This document shows, in pieces, positions 1-12,283 of a stretch of 64,000 nucleotides of DNA. Each line of letters starts with the position of its first letter. Positions within the stretch are counted from its first letter, which is position 1. The notes beneath the pieces are model-generated. The model had not been told where the DNA came from and ran no database searches. It worked only from the letters and a program-made list of their open reading frames with translations. Location of the stretch: the NCBI RefSeq assembly GCF_000209165.1, contig NC_009042.1, positions 806,001 to 870,000 of the forward strand, in the 5' to 3' direction. Position numbers and translations under genes: made by a program. The stretch comes from Scheffersomyces stipitis CBS 6054. Lineage: Eukaryota; Ascomycota; Pichiomycetes; Serinales; Debaryomycetaceae.

Positions 1-488
1 CATGAAAAGGAAACAACATTCATTGATTCATCAACAGCCGGAATAAAAAACTGGAAGGACTGTTTGTAGTGGTTGTTAATGAAATACTTCACATTCTGTT
101 CGTACAGAGTCAACTGCAAGTCGATGTCGTATCTGAAGAAAGAGAAGCCGTCTTGCTCGTGGTAATTGGTACCTGGAAACTCGCCGGACTTAACTAAGTC
201 AGCCGAGCCGTCTTTTTCAGAAGCAGGGCCGATCTTATACGAAACTGGAGGGACCACAGAATCTTTGTTGTCCTTCACAACGATCATGATAGATCCACGG
301 TAGTTGGTCAGGCCATTCTCCAAAGTGCCGGCGAGACGAAGAATTGGTCCACATCTCACATCAAGACCCCCTAGAGGCTCATCGATAGGTGATTCGGCCG
401 GAACGTTTTCTCCGCTTAACTCGTTGATTTGACGGTAGTCAGCTAGCGGAATTGGGGCAAACCAGTCTGAAGTTGACGGGACAGGCAT
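1..488 (-). CDS. PhoD-like phosphatase family protein, N-terminal part (cut by window edge)
   Basis: Open reading frame from an ATG at 488 running off the left edge, 162 complete codons, no stop. The translation begins MPVPSTSDWFAP and contains CGPILRL, YRGSIMIVV, FFRYDIDLQL and, at the edge, SMNVVSFSC. This pattern (a CGP(I/L)LR segment, a (Y/W)RGS(I/V)xIV strand and an MNxVS(F/Y)SC stretch just before the metallophosphatase core) is what I know from the N-terminal region of fungal PhoD-like phosphatase-domain proteins. The metal-binding residues would lie outside the window, so catalytic competence cannot be judged. The next gene is 2.8 kb away and points the opposite way. Family call is from recall; moderate confidence. 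The reading frame itself is near certain. Confidence 0.72.
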   Translation of the reverse strand, partial: MPVPSTSDWFAPIPLADYRQINELSGENVPAESPIDEPLGGLDVRCGPILRLAGTLENGLTNYRGSIMIVVKDNKDSVVPPVSYKIGPASEKDGSADLVKSGEFPGTNYHEQDGFSFFRYDIDLQLTLYEQNVKYFINNHYKQSFQFFIPAVDESMNVVSFS

Positions 489-3284
489 CTGAAAAGGGTT
501 TTATAGCAGTGATTTTTCAATTCCGACGAGAGTAGCAAGCCTACAAATAGATGTGGAATGTAGGCAGAAGCTTCAGAAAGTAGCAATTGAGTGCAATTGA
601 GGACAATTGGTAGCAATTGAGTTACGCGAAGAAGAACCGTAAGAAAAACCAAACCAAACAAGAAAGATGAAATGAAATTAACAGCGTATGACAATGAGTT
701 AACTTGGAAATTACACAGGCACAAACTCCTCGAATAGAATCGATTACATAGGTAATTGTTCAAATGCAGGCGAGAAGATGAGATGAAACGATGGTGTACA
801 GTAAGGGTCTGGGGTAGGGATGAGATATGTGGACTTTGCGAGAATTAGAACACAATAGCGAAGACGGCGGCTTAGGCTTTGAAGAAGGATGGTATGGATA
901 ACGAGTGCAATATAGCTTGTAGCAGGGTGAATTGGCTGGTGAGAGAGATAGAGAAGAGTCTGGAGAGAAAATCTCAGGGAGTGAGGATGAGATACAAATT
1001 GCTGATAAAAGTGAAAAAGTTAGTACAGTTTAGAGTGAAAACAGTAGAGATTATGAGATCCATTTACATTTGGGATAATCAGAGATAAAGAGAGCTAGTG
1101 TGGTTTTTATAAGAGTACTTAGAAGTATTTAATAGTGATTGGGAGAAGTATTTAGTAGCAGTATCAGTAGTATTATTGGAAGTAGTTTTGGTATAGCAAA
1201 GAATCCTAGAAAATAAGAGGAAAGCCTTTCAGTGATAAGTTCGGGAGACACGATCACGAACGCCAGACCCAAGCTGATAAACCCCGCTGAACACATCCTT
1301 TGGCTGGTGACGGACTCTACAGCATCTCCATTGTTCGGAGCAAAATATCTAGCTCCAGTGAGTGTTATCACCATAAAATGACTAAGATAAGAGGTTCGTG
1401 TCACAATTCCATTTCACAGTGAGGAGATACCCCGAATGAGGCAACCATCTGGAACGTCTGGTGCAAGAATCTGTGTTTCCCATTCTGGGCAAATTGAAGA
1501 GGCTGAGGTTTTAGGAATGAACTGTTCCTGAACAGGGAGACAATGGACATGAGAATGCTTAGGAGAACTTTAAGCCCACCAGTAGATATCGGTGATAGCC
1601 TCTGCAAATGGTAGTCCAGTAGAGACTGGCTCACATCTACCCTTTAGTTGAGCTCTCGCCAACACTGGAGATCACACTGTTCGGACTTTCCATTAAAGCC
1701 ATAGAGATTAGGTGTTAAGTGTACAGATAAATGTTTAAGGAAGCAGATCCTGACATTTCTACACTAACACTCGTATACTAATACTAATTTGTACAGAAAC
1801 TGTTGCACGTACAGAAGACTGCAACTGGAACAAAGATTTGGTAGCTGATATTCTTGCCTTAGGCTTACGTAGTAAATTGGCTCATCTCTACAAAAAAGCT
1901 AGCGACTAAATATCGACAGACTCTCATTCAAGTAGTTCTCCTTCTTCTCAATTAACGACGAAGAGTTTTCATTTATCCCCCGGTTTTTGTGTCTATCTCT
2001 AGTGTCCAGCTTTAGCTGGGTTTTCATACTGCAACAAAGTCTTTTTTACACAGAATTCACAAGAAACACAAGAATTCTCCGGGCTATACATTTTCGCCAT
2101 CTCCACATGGCTCCCTTATCGCACATGGCAATTGTGAAACCTGGTGGCAGCCTGTACAGATCTAGCGATAATATTGAGAATTCTCCGCCAAGTCTCCCTG
2201 GTGCTACCGAATCTTTCTCTATCAGGACAGAGTGGAAATGTCTCACACAAGACAAGACAGACTCGCCGTCTAAAAGCTAATTGGACACGTTTCATCGCCG
2301 TCGTCTTAACAGCTACTGCTTTGTATTCTTTGTATCCAACCGCGAATGGTGAGCTCGTCTGCTTCATTCTGTTTCTCATTATTGTATTGTTCCATTCTTT
2401 CCCTCCATTATTCTCCCTAGACTCCCCTCCATCTCGCGAGGCTGGGTGTGAGCAGAATTTCACCATGCGGTGCGGCTCGTCTATCTGCCCGGATGTGAGT
2501 TCCGGGGTTCGCCTCGCGCAATCAGCGCAATAATTTTTCTCACGCATGCATTTTCACCATAATAATCTCAATTAAGCATAGCGTATCTAATTAATGCGTC
2601 ACGTGCATCGCCCTCGGCTCTTGTCGCCCCACGCTCCTTGCCAAGCTTAGCAGTCATCAATTCTACCACCAGATGTACAGAAAAACCAATTTGTGGATAT
2701 TTTCTGCCAGCCTGCTCCTATATATATACTCTGGAGAATCTTTATTGGCCAAAGCAGTTTGGAACAAAATATCCAGCTTAACATTTGTAAATATACCGTG
2801 GATCCAAAGCGTTTTCAAAGTGAGTCCATCGTGATTTGCACAACTGACTGAGTCTCCTGAATCTCGTGATCTTCCCCGTATCCGACTTCCGAGCCAGGTT
2901 TGTGTACCATCCCTTCCCCAGGTTTATACACTGAAAAAGCCATTAGCCGATTCCAAAGCTGATAGAATCTTTGGCCAGAAGCGTTTCCACTCTTCCTCGA
3001 CAATCGTTCAGATAGCATACGTATACTGAAGTTGCTATTGTTGCTATCTACATCGGCTGACTGTCACCTTTCCAGTCTCTGCCCTGTCTCCCCACTCTAG
3101 ATCAGCTCATCTCGCTATAGAGTTCCTGGCAACTACCAACAAATCCAACACACTACAGACACTTTCTTTGCTACCAGAAACATAGTTCTATATCACAATC
3201 TTGCCATATCAAGGATCATCACCATTACCAACACCGTCTTGTCAGAATCTGTTGCACAGTCTGCAAGCATCTCCTTATCTTTTA
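489..3284. other. 2.8 kb intergenic region, no gene recognised
   Basis: Divergent interval between the PhoD-like gene and the universal-stress-protein gene. It holds only short overlapping open frames on both strands (for example around 1130-1630 minus and 1990-2550 both strands), without recognisable domains or consistent codon choice, which I treat as chance. Visible elements are the phased CAATTG array and a CACGTG at 2600-2605. No tRNA or intron signal was found. Confidence 0.6.
584..619. repeat. Four CAATTG palindromes at exact 10-base spacing
   Basis: CAATTG occurs at 584, 594, 604 and 614, each start exactly ten bases after the previous one, with similar flanks (AG or TG before, AG or GG after). 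The array lies about 100 to 130 bases upstream of the PhoD-like ATG. It could be a short minisatellite or a helically phased factor-binding array. Confidence 0.85.
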
Positions 3285-5297
3285 ATGACTACCCTAGTTT
3301 CCCCAGCACACACCCAGTTTTCCCGACGGGTATCGTTCAACAATCTTCACCATGATGACTGCGACGGTCTCCAGAATGCTTTGGCCAAGCCTACCTCTCC
3401 CAAGAACTCGCTTTCTGCTGCTGCTGGCCCTATCGACGTCACGTTTGGATATGGTTCAGCTGTTCTAAACGACATCCAAAAGGCATACAATAATTCGACA
3501 TATATGCCGGTCAAGAAGAAGTTGAGATTGCCTGACCCTCCATCAAAGTCGATTCTCAAGAACAAGGTTCTGCCACAACAGCTAGAGTTCAATGAGAAGA
3601 ACGGAATCAACTTCGACGACTTCCTGGATAAGACCATCAACTATCATGAAGATCTTGACAGCGCTGTAGACGACAGCGAAGAACCAGTCTCCTCTGGCAA
3701 CTCTCTTGTAGTCCCTGGAGCTGGAGCCAACAAAGGCAGAAGAAAGTCGTACTCTGAGATGACAAATGAAGAACTCATGGCTCTAGATCCACAGTTCCAG
3801 ACAACTAGATCGAAGACCCAAAATGTGGACAAATTCAAGTTCGACTCCCAGAAGATGTACTATTTGCCAAGTACTCGTAGAAGCAGTACAGCAGCTGCAG
3901 CAGCTGCAGCAGCGGCCGCTAAACTTGTAGAATACCCTACTTCCAACGAGAATAACTACAACTCAATCTCTCTCACAGTCAAACACGACCAATTCGACAC
4001 TATTCTCGTCAATAGAACGCTTCTTAGTGTTATTTCCGGTCGTAGGCATACATGGAATGCCTTGGATTGGTTGTTTTTGATAGACCAGGATGGTCACAAA
4101 CTTGCCCACCCAGACCCTTCTTCTTCGTTTCTCACAGACGGAGATTATCTCATAATAGCCAGTATCATTCCAGTCAAGTTTATCAAGGAATTAGCCAAGA
4201 AGAACCGCAAACAGACACTCGACGAATACTTGTATAACAAGTGCGAGAAGCTACTTAATTATATAATGAGCACTCCGATGCTTCGGGAAAGCAACTTGAA
4301 GTTGAAGATCACCGTAGAGTTCATCCCAGACATCGAGGTAGACTCCAGCGTGTTCAAGCCCTGTGTTGGCAGTAAGTATATGTTGCAGCACTTGTTCAAA
4401 CAGTACCAGCCCAACTTGATGATAATTGGAAACAAATCTTCTAATTTGAATTTCAAGTATCCCATTAAGATCAAACGTCAGAACGAGCGCGACGAGTACT
4501 TGATCAAGTTGAGCTCGTACATCGTGAAGTACTCGACTGTACCAGTAATCTTGGTAGGCAGTAGCACTAAGTTTCACAATGACTACTACCTGGCTCGTGA
4601 CACTGGTCCAGGCTTAAAGTTTGATGTGGATGGACACTTACCAGAACATTTCCGTGCCGATAGCTCAGATGCTCCAAGACCACCTGTGATAACGCTTTCA
4701 ACGGATTCATCCGATTCATTAAAACTCCACAAACTCGACACAGACTCGCTGGATGCTTCTTCCATCGAGTCAGTTGAGTCGTTTAACGGTGATCAATTGG
4801 ATGCACAACGCGACTTTGAAGAGAAGCTTAAGCATATAGAAGAAATTCCCAATAACTACGAGGACAAATTCAGGGACATTATTGCTTTGATCTCCGACAA
4901 TGCTTTGAATGAGGCAACCAGCTACTTGAGTGCCATCAGTTCAAAGGATGACTCTGTCAAGATTAATAGCAAGGTTCATGCCATCTACAGGAGCCAGACT
5001 ACGTCTGCCATTGGAGCTCAGACTCTCTACCATAATAATAACAGTCACGATGACGTCAGATCGACAAACTCCAACGATCGGATCTACAAAGTGAAGTCAA
5101 TGATCAGTTATAATGAAGAGGACGAAGCCAAAAATGATAAACTTATCAAACAGTTGAAGCAGAAGAGGAGAAGTTCTGCCTCGAAGAGCGTAAGCGGAGT
5201 CAGCAGCTCATCTGATTCGTCTTTAACAGCTCCAAAAGAAACTGAAGCTCCTGGGAAGAAGAAGTCAATCTGGAAGAAGTTTGGTTTCAAGAAGTAA
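3285..5297 (+). CDS. Universal stress protein (UspA)-domain protein with long disordered flanks
   Basis: 670 residues from the first in-frame ATG at 3285; the frame is open further upstream but without an ATG. The middle part (about residues 230 to 430) reads as a Usp/Rossmann-like fold: a beta strand TILVNRTLL, a strand YLIIASIIP, a later strand LMIIGNKSS and a closing strand TVPVILVGSS, which matches the alternating pattern and the final PV(I/L)(V/L)V strand of UspA domains. Upstream are an alanine run encoded by GCA/GCT/GCC repeats (3894-3920), a basic site GRRKSYSE that could be a PKA or AGC-kinase target, and the motif NEELMALDPQF seen in fungal Usp proteins. The C-terminus is serine-rich and ends in a lysine-rich tail. 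Fungal Usp proteins of this size are poorly characterised; no function is assigned. The nucleotide-binding G-2x-G-9x-G(S/T) motif is not clearly intact, so ATP binding is doubtful. Confidence 0.78.
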   Translation: MTTLVSPAHTQFSRRVSFNNLHHDDCDGLQNALAKPTSPKNSLSAAAGPIDVTFGYGSAVLNDIQKAYNNSTYMPVKKKLRLPDPPSKSILKNKVLPQQLEFNEKNGINFDDFLDKTINYHEDLDSAVDDSEEPVSSGNSLVVPGAGANKGRRKSYSEMTNEELMALDPQFQTTRSKTQNVDKFKFDSQKMYYLPSTRRSSTAAAAAAAAAAKLVEYPTSNENNYNSISLTVKHDQFDTILVNRTLLSVISGRRHTWNALDWLFLIDQDGHKLAHPDPSSSFLTDGDYLIIASIIPVKFIKELAKKNRKQTLDEYLYNKCEKLLNYIMSTPMLRESNLKLKITVEFIPDIEVDSSVFKPCVGSKYMLQHLFKQYQPNLMIIGNKSSNLNFKYPIKIKRQNERDEYLIKLSSYIVKYSTVPVILVGSSTKFHNDYYLARDTGPGLKFDVDGHLPEHFRADSSDAPRPPVITLSTDSSDSLKLHKLDTDSLDASSIESVESFNGDQLDAQRDFEEKLKHIEEIPNNYEDKFRDIIALISDNALNEATSYLSAISSKDDSVKINSKVHAIYRSQTTSAIGAQTLYHNNNSHDDVRSTNSNDRIYKVKSMISYNEEDEAKNDKLIKQLKQKRRSSASKSVSGVSSSSDSSLTAPKETEAPGKKKSIWKKFGFKK

Positions 5298-6225
5298 AGA
5301 AGTAGAGGTTTACGAATGACGAATTATGAATAGTTACAAAATTTCAAGACATGATTAATCGAAGGGACATCAAAAACAAACTAACAGTAATAAAAGTCTA
5401 GCAATCATCAAGAAATCGAAAGAAATTATCATCAAATCGAAAGATGCATTAACGCAAATGTGCTGGAAATTGCACATGATTTCATATGTATAAAGGGATT
5501 TTGAATTTTGGTCTCTCTGTGTTATCCATTTCAATTCAGTATCCACATCTTAGAGTTTATTTTCCATTTTGTTATCCTATCATCATTGCTAACTCAGCCA
5601 TGATTATTATCTATTGTCAATCTTCTCAGTACATATCCTTATTTATTATATCCTTGCGTTTCTAAGTTATGGAGGGCATATTTTTATTACAATATTTAAT
5701 ATAGGTAGTGTTTGAAGGTAAATGTAGGAACAGACAGAGAGTCGAGAGAGGAATTTATTCAATTTGTGTGATCTGTGGAAAGTTTACAAGACAGGGATGA
5801 AATTTTCAGAACTGGATCTGGGATATTTAATAACAGTAATAGCTTGGTAATCTAATTTTCAATTAGATAAGCTACTTGAATGAGGTTTTGCGTAAACGCC
5901 ACATGATAAGTCAATTCCGGACACTTGGCTCTTGGCGAAGGGCTATTTTTTGAAGCACAGCCCCCATCGAAGGTTTTACTATGGCCAGATCACTTTATCT
6001 TTCGTGGAAATCCGAGGTGCAGCTCGTAAGTCGCGATAGAAGAAGTTTTCTGGGTTGGCTAATTCTTCCAGCACTAAACGCCTTCTTCGGCACAACCGGG
6101 CTTTGTTGAGGCTTTGTATGATTCCACTCTTTTAGCAATCCTGAGACAAACCAAAAATTAGCACAACTGTCGATTATTCCCATAACTAACAAAAATATAG
6201 GAATGTACAGTTGAAAATTTGTACT
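5298..6225. other. Intergenic region between the USP gene and tRNA-Ala
   Basis: AT-rich 3' flank of the USP gene. Short open frames only; no RNA gene or repeat recognised. Confidence 0.6.
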
Positions 6226-6232
6226 AAAAAAA
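6226..6232 (-). terminator. Pol III terminator of tRNA-Ala
   Basis: Run of seven T on the minus strand starting four bases after the tRNA discriminator base, as expected for RNA polymerase III termination. Confidence 0.85.
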
Positions 6233-6235
6233 GAA

Positions 6236-6308
6236 TGGACGAGTCCGGAGTCGAACCGGAGACCTTTCGCATGCTAAGCGAACGCGCTACCAACTACGCC
6301 ACACGCCC
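6236..6308 (-). tRNA. tRNA-Ala(AGC)
   Basis: 73-nt cloverleaf without intron. The acceptor stem GGGCGTG pairs with the 3' end, the D-arm contains TGGCGTAGTTGG (box A), the anticodon loop CTTAGCATG carries AGC, and the T-arm contains GGTTCGACTCC (box B). The sequence is nearly the same as the yeast tRNA-Ala(AGC) known from S. cerevisiae. Discriminator base is A. A T7 terminator follows. Confidence 0.98.
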
Positions 6309-7003
6309 TTTTCTGTAAGTCAATGCGTTCAAAATCATTTGTGAGACTAAATTATCACGTGTTTTACAAAAAGGTCGAAAAAATGGCCGATCCAGGGCCG
6401 TTTTTTGATATCTGTGAGTCTCCCAGTAATCCACATGCTAAGATGAGTCGTTTGACAACTCTTAGACTCTCCAATTGTGCTGCTGGTTATGCATGAAGCG
6501 CACCAATTATGACAAAATCCCTTATTGAAGCTTTGGGAATGTAAATTTTTCGTTGTTGAAAATGTCGCGCAATGAGGAATCTGACGACATCGGGCTCTCC
6601 TGGCTCTGCAGCAGATAAGCAGGTTTACTCATTTCCTATAAAAGTCCAAAAGGAAAACCGGTCTCTCTATAAAGGTTTCCTTCCAAGTATATTAGTAGCT
6701 GGTTGCGACAGAGAAGCTATTTTTCAAACTATATGAAATAACTTAGCTGACTCTAAGTGGTCTCTGTTCTTTACTTTGCAATTTGAATTGCTACCATATC
6801 TTGAAATTTCGCAAATTCTGAGCTGGTTGCAAAATTTAATTTCTCTGGCGACATACATTATATTTCTTGTTGAGTCTGTTTCTGACGTATTTCGTACGTT
6901 GGATAGGTAGATCTTCACCGCCTACAAAACCAATGTCGTCAACATCGTATACAATAAAAGATGTTCATAGTGAAATATATATATGAAAAAACAAATACTA
7001 CGG
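6309..7003. other. Intergenic region between tRNA-Ala and the GAPDH gene
   Basis: AT-rich; includes a CACGTG at 6356-6361, about 50 bases upstream of the tRNA gene. No gene recognised. Confidence 0.6.
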
Positions 7004-9058
<2,055 letters not shown>

Positions 9059-9958
9059 TTAATTAGAAGTACTATAATTCAAGAAAAAAAATGCATTTTG
9101 CATATCCAGGCCAAGTACTCGCCAGGATGGGCAATAATTGACCGATGAGCGTCTTGGTGAAGCGAGCTTACAAGGCTCTAAACCATTCCGACACTCATTA
9201 TTCCGAATAATTCGTATAATTAAATTCCACAAACCAGAGTCGTTGAAGCCAACTTTCCATGAGCCCACAGACTGATTATTCTCTATTACGTGGTCGGCCC
9301 ATTCTGCTCCCTCATTCAACTTCGACTGGGCCACTGTAGTATTACTACTGTCTACATACGAGGCTATGTTTACTGTTCCGACAGCGTCAGCACAAGTACC
9401 ACCAAACCCAACAATCCTAGTGTTTCCAGGACACTCTGCACCACCATGAGCACAATTAACATTCAATGGGTCCGTTAGAAATGAAACGTCAGATCCGATC
9501 AGCTTAATAGCAGATCCGATTTCTTCTGAGCCGTATGACAAAACAACTGTAAGAACTCCTTCTTCATGGCTCTCTTGGTAAGGTTCTCTCCTTCTAAAAC
9601 GATTCTGCAACAAGTGACTATTATGGTAAATATAGTGGAGCTTGTCTACGGAAATCTCGCTGTGTTTGCTATGCACTGCGTTTATACCACATATTATTTG
9701 TTCTTTTATCTCATCGGTGCTATTAGAGTTGGTTTCTATTTGATACAAAGTCATACTGTTGTCGCTGTAAGAAGCATACCCGACAGTATAAATTTCTCTA
9801 TCACGTATTAATAGTGCGTCTTTGCTATGAGGATCCCAGTTCAAGTTGTCTGGGTCCAATGCTGCAGCGTCATTTATAAGCCTCCTGTTCTGATTGAAGG
9901 TCTGTGCAGATGCTTGCACTATGTAGATAAGCCCCAAGACAATTGTGCCTATTTTCAT
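9059..9958 (-). CDS. Secreted protein of unknown function
   Basis: 299 residues. Residues 1 to about 19 form a signal peptide (Lys-3 positive start, hydrophobic core IGTIVLGLIYIVQA, cleavage likely after QASAQ or ASA). The mature part contains several N-glycosylation sequons (N-S-T, N-T-T, N-Q-S, N-D-S, N-Y-S) and scattered cysteines in NCAHGGAECPG, GGTCADAVG and NECRNGLEPC that could form disulphides. There is no C-terminal hydrophobic GPI signal and no membrane segment, so secretion or wall entrapment is likely. I do not recognise the family. The tail after NGLEPC has a different look (PRRSS, then FFFLNYS), so a late frameshift in this lineage is possible. The ATG at 9958 is chosen because it starts the signal peptide. 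Confidence 0.7.
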   Translation of the reverse strand: MKIGTIVLGLIYIVQASAQTFNQNRRLINDAAALDPDNLNWDPHSKDALLIRDREIYTVGYASYSDNSMTLYQIETNSNSTDEIKEQIICGINAVHSKHSEISVDKLHYIYHNSHLLQNRFRRREPYQESHEEGVLTVVLSYGSEEIGSAIKLIGSDVSFLTDPLNVNCAHGGAECPGNTRIVGFGGTCADAVGTVNIASYVDSSNTTVAQSKLNEGAEWADHVIENNQSVGSWKVGFNDSGLWNLIIRIIRNNECRNGLEPCKLASPRRSSVNYCPSWRVLGLDMQNAFFFLNYSTSN

Positions 9959-10663
9959 TATGATTGAGCCTGGATTCTACTTGGGCTAAGCGAAAGATAT
10001 TGTTGATCAGCTCAATAACTCATAAGAAGTCTTGGTAATTAAAGTCCTTCCATTTGGATTGGACCAGGTTGTCGTTGTTTCACTTCCAGAACTCTCCACT
10101 CAATACAATGTCGGTCAACGCCTCTACGACATTGTCACCGATTCAGTACCTACTTCCAGAGATGCTGTAATTTTTCGAAACCTCTTCTCCATCTTGAGAT
10201 GGAATATGAGGTTAAAGTCTTCAATAAAGAGACTGACTGGTCTGAAGATCGTCGACGCATGTCACCCATTCTCTGATAAAGAGGCGGAAATGTTTGTATA
10301 TGGCCGACACAGGAGGTTTAATTCTTCTGGGTCTTTGCCTATTGTATTCTACCTGTAATGGGTGTAGGCAATTGTGATACCCAACGGATATACTATTTTT
10401 CTCTGTCTATGTCTTATGAAATTCTCTGAGTCGTTTTCTTTCACTTTCAGGATATTCTATTATTTCTTAATTTTACAAAAGTAGACGTTCTTTGAATCTG
10501 ATTGTTGCAATCAGATTGTGGAAAGATTGACAATATAAAGAATATAGTAAAAATTCTCTTTGTTGAAGTATTTATAACAAATGTATCTTACAATTCAACC
10601 AAAAGGGCTGAAAGAATGTTGAATGAAACTACATAGAAGAATTATAATCTAGGGACTTTTCTA
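9959..10663. other. Intergenic region containing the truncated open frame
   Basis: Apart from the open frame at 10026-10358, the interval is AT-rich 3' and 5' flanking sequence without a recognised element. Confidence 0.55.
10026..10358 (+). pseudogene. Open frame without start codon, possible remnant of a truncated gene
   Basis: A 110-codon open frame bounded by a TAA at 10023 and a TAA at 10356. The first in-frame ATG lies well inside the frame. The sequence has a protein-like composition (VLPFGLDQVVVVSLPELS, then QRLYDIVTDSVP, ending in SGSLPIVFYL), with ordinary third-position variety. I do not recognise the family. It could be a 5'-truncated pseudogene, a second exon whose first exon I cannot find, or chance. 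Its position between two minus-strand genes gives no further clue. Confidence 0.3.
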
Positions 10664-11680
10664 CTATTTTATAACTGTTTTGTAGTATGCCTTCACCTGC
10701 TCTTCACAGTATGCCCAAGCTTTATCTACATTTTCCTCGAGCTTGATATCTGGTCTGATATCACCTAATCTACCGAAGGATTGATAGTATTCACCTTGGT
10801 TTTTCAACTCAGGGTTCAATGCAGCATATAATTCGGTGTATGCACCATATCTGGGATCATGAAGGACCCAGGGTATGAACCATTTCCAAATACCACTAGC
10901 ATGTCGTTGAATATCAGTGTTGAGGAAGCCTGGGCACAAGGAAACGGACAACACTCTATCCGCACCAGGATGATTCTTGGGCCATGCAATGGCTTGCATG
11001 ATGTTGACCGCTTTACTTTGGCAGTAGAGTACTCTTGGTAAGTGTGGAGTGTCCACAAAGTTTGGGTCAGCGTAGTGAATTCCTCTTTCTGGAGACTGGA
11101 AGTGTGCCGAAGACGCCACCCACACTATACGAGACTCGTATGGTTTGTTGGTCTTCGAAGTTTCGATGACAAGTGGATCGAAATACTTCTGCAACAAGTG
11201 TGGTCCAAAGCAGTTTGTACCCAACTGTAATTCAACCCCCTGAACTGTCTTAGAACCTACTGAAGTGCCCATGACACCAGCATTGTGAATTACAATGTCC
11301 AATCTATTTTCCTTGGAGAGGAATTCGTCAGCAGAAGCTTTGATCGTGGTCAAATCACCCAAGTCAAGTTTGATGAAGTGAACATTAATACTACTTTTGT
11401 TGTACTCCTGAGCAACTTCAAGTTCCATTCTCCTGATTGCAGCCAATGCCTTTTCCTCACTTCTGGCAAATATGTAGACCTTAGCATTGGTAGACCCAGC
11501 TAAAGATTTAGCAGTTTGATAACCAACACCGGTATTTCCACCGGTGACAATTACAACCTTCCCGTCGAGTTTAGGGTATTGCTCTTCGGTGTAGGAAGGA
11601 TTTGAGGGAAAATACCCATTGATCATTGCCTTCCATCCGAGAAGACCTGGAAATGGTATATTTGGTGGTGCGGTACTCAT
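10664..11680 (-). CDS. Short-chain dehydrogenase/reductase, tandem copy 1
   Basis: 338 residues, classical SDR type. Seen: cofactor motif TGGNTGVGYQT (TGxxxGxG) near residue 47, HNAGVM (NAG motif), catalytic serine in VASSAHF, and YCQSK as the YxxxK active site. The basic residue in FARSEEKA after the second strand is compatible with NADPH. The group resembles fungal SDRs annotated as retinol-dehydrogenase-like or WW-domain-oxidoreductase-like; the natural substrate is not known. There is no signal peptide or clear membrane segment, so a cytosolic enzyme is likely. First of three paralogues transcribed in the same direction; 145 bases (11419-11563) are identical to copy 3. ATG at 11680 begins MSTAPPNIPF. 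Confidence 0.93.
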   Translation of the reverse strand: MSTAPPNIPFPGLLGWKAMINGYFPSNPSYTEEQYPKLDGKVVIVTGGNTGVGYQTAKSLAGSTNAKVYIFARSEEKALAAIRRMELEVAQEYNKSSINVHFIKLDLGDLTTIKASADEFLSKENRLDIVIHNAGVMGTSVGSKTVQGVELQLGTNCFGPHLLQKYFDPLVIETSKTNKPYESRIVWVASSAHFQSPERGIHYADPNFVDTPHLPRVLYCQSKAVNIMQAIAWPKNHPGADRVLSVSLCPGFLNTDIQRHASGIWKWFIPWVLHDPRYGAYTELYAALNPELKNQGEYYQSFGRLGDIRPDIKLEENVDKAWAYCEEQVKAYYKTVIK

Positions 11681-12283
11681 CGGAGACTTGGTCGCTATTT
11701 GAATGCTCCCTCCCTATAAATGCTTAGACCACTACAATGGGCAATAATAGGATTGAGTCCGCTTGTTTGTTCAATTTGCATAAAACAAAAGTTTTGTTCC
11801 CCAGAAGTTTCAGATCCTATAAAATTAAAGTGTGGAGAATTCGTACTGCAAGCATTCTTCAATTCTTCACTGATATTTTGTATCCAAACCCTGAGCTAAG
11901 GACCAAACTTGATGTTATATTCAAATAGCTTACTGAGTATGGCTCTATTAAATTCGTTCTATCTAAGAAGTTAGATATCAATTTTGAAAATTCACCGCAC
12001 AAGGAATTAAGACAAGATTCACGGTTACGCGGAACAACCCGTACGAAAATCTACACTCCCTCTTGAAATTACGGTCTGTGGTATTTCGAAATACGGAACA
12101 CACAGAGGAGATTTAAAGTCTTGTAGTAAATATGAATTGTGTTCAAAGATTAACTGTGCAGCAGCGAAAACCTTATCATGCTAGCGAAGGATAAAACAAT
12201 ATAATATTGAGGACTGAAAAAATATAAATTTATAAAATCAATCAATGTTCAAAGTCACTTCTTATGTCTTTATGTTCTTGTAT
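11681..12283. other. Intergenic region between SDR copies 1 and 2
   Basis: About 600 bases of AT-rich promoter and 3' flank. No gene or repeat recognised. Confidence 0.6.

Noticed and set aside
1987..2547. Overlapping open frames of 97 to 143 codons on both strands
   Set aside because: They overlap each other, have no recognisable family and no start context; treated as chance.
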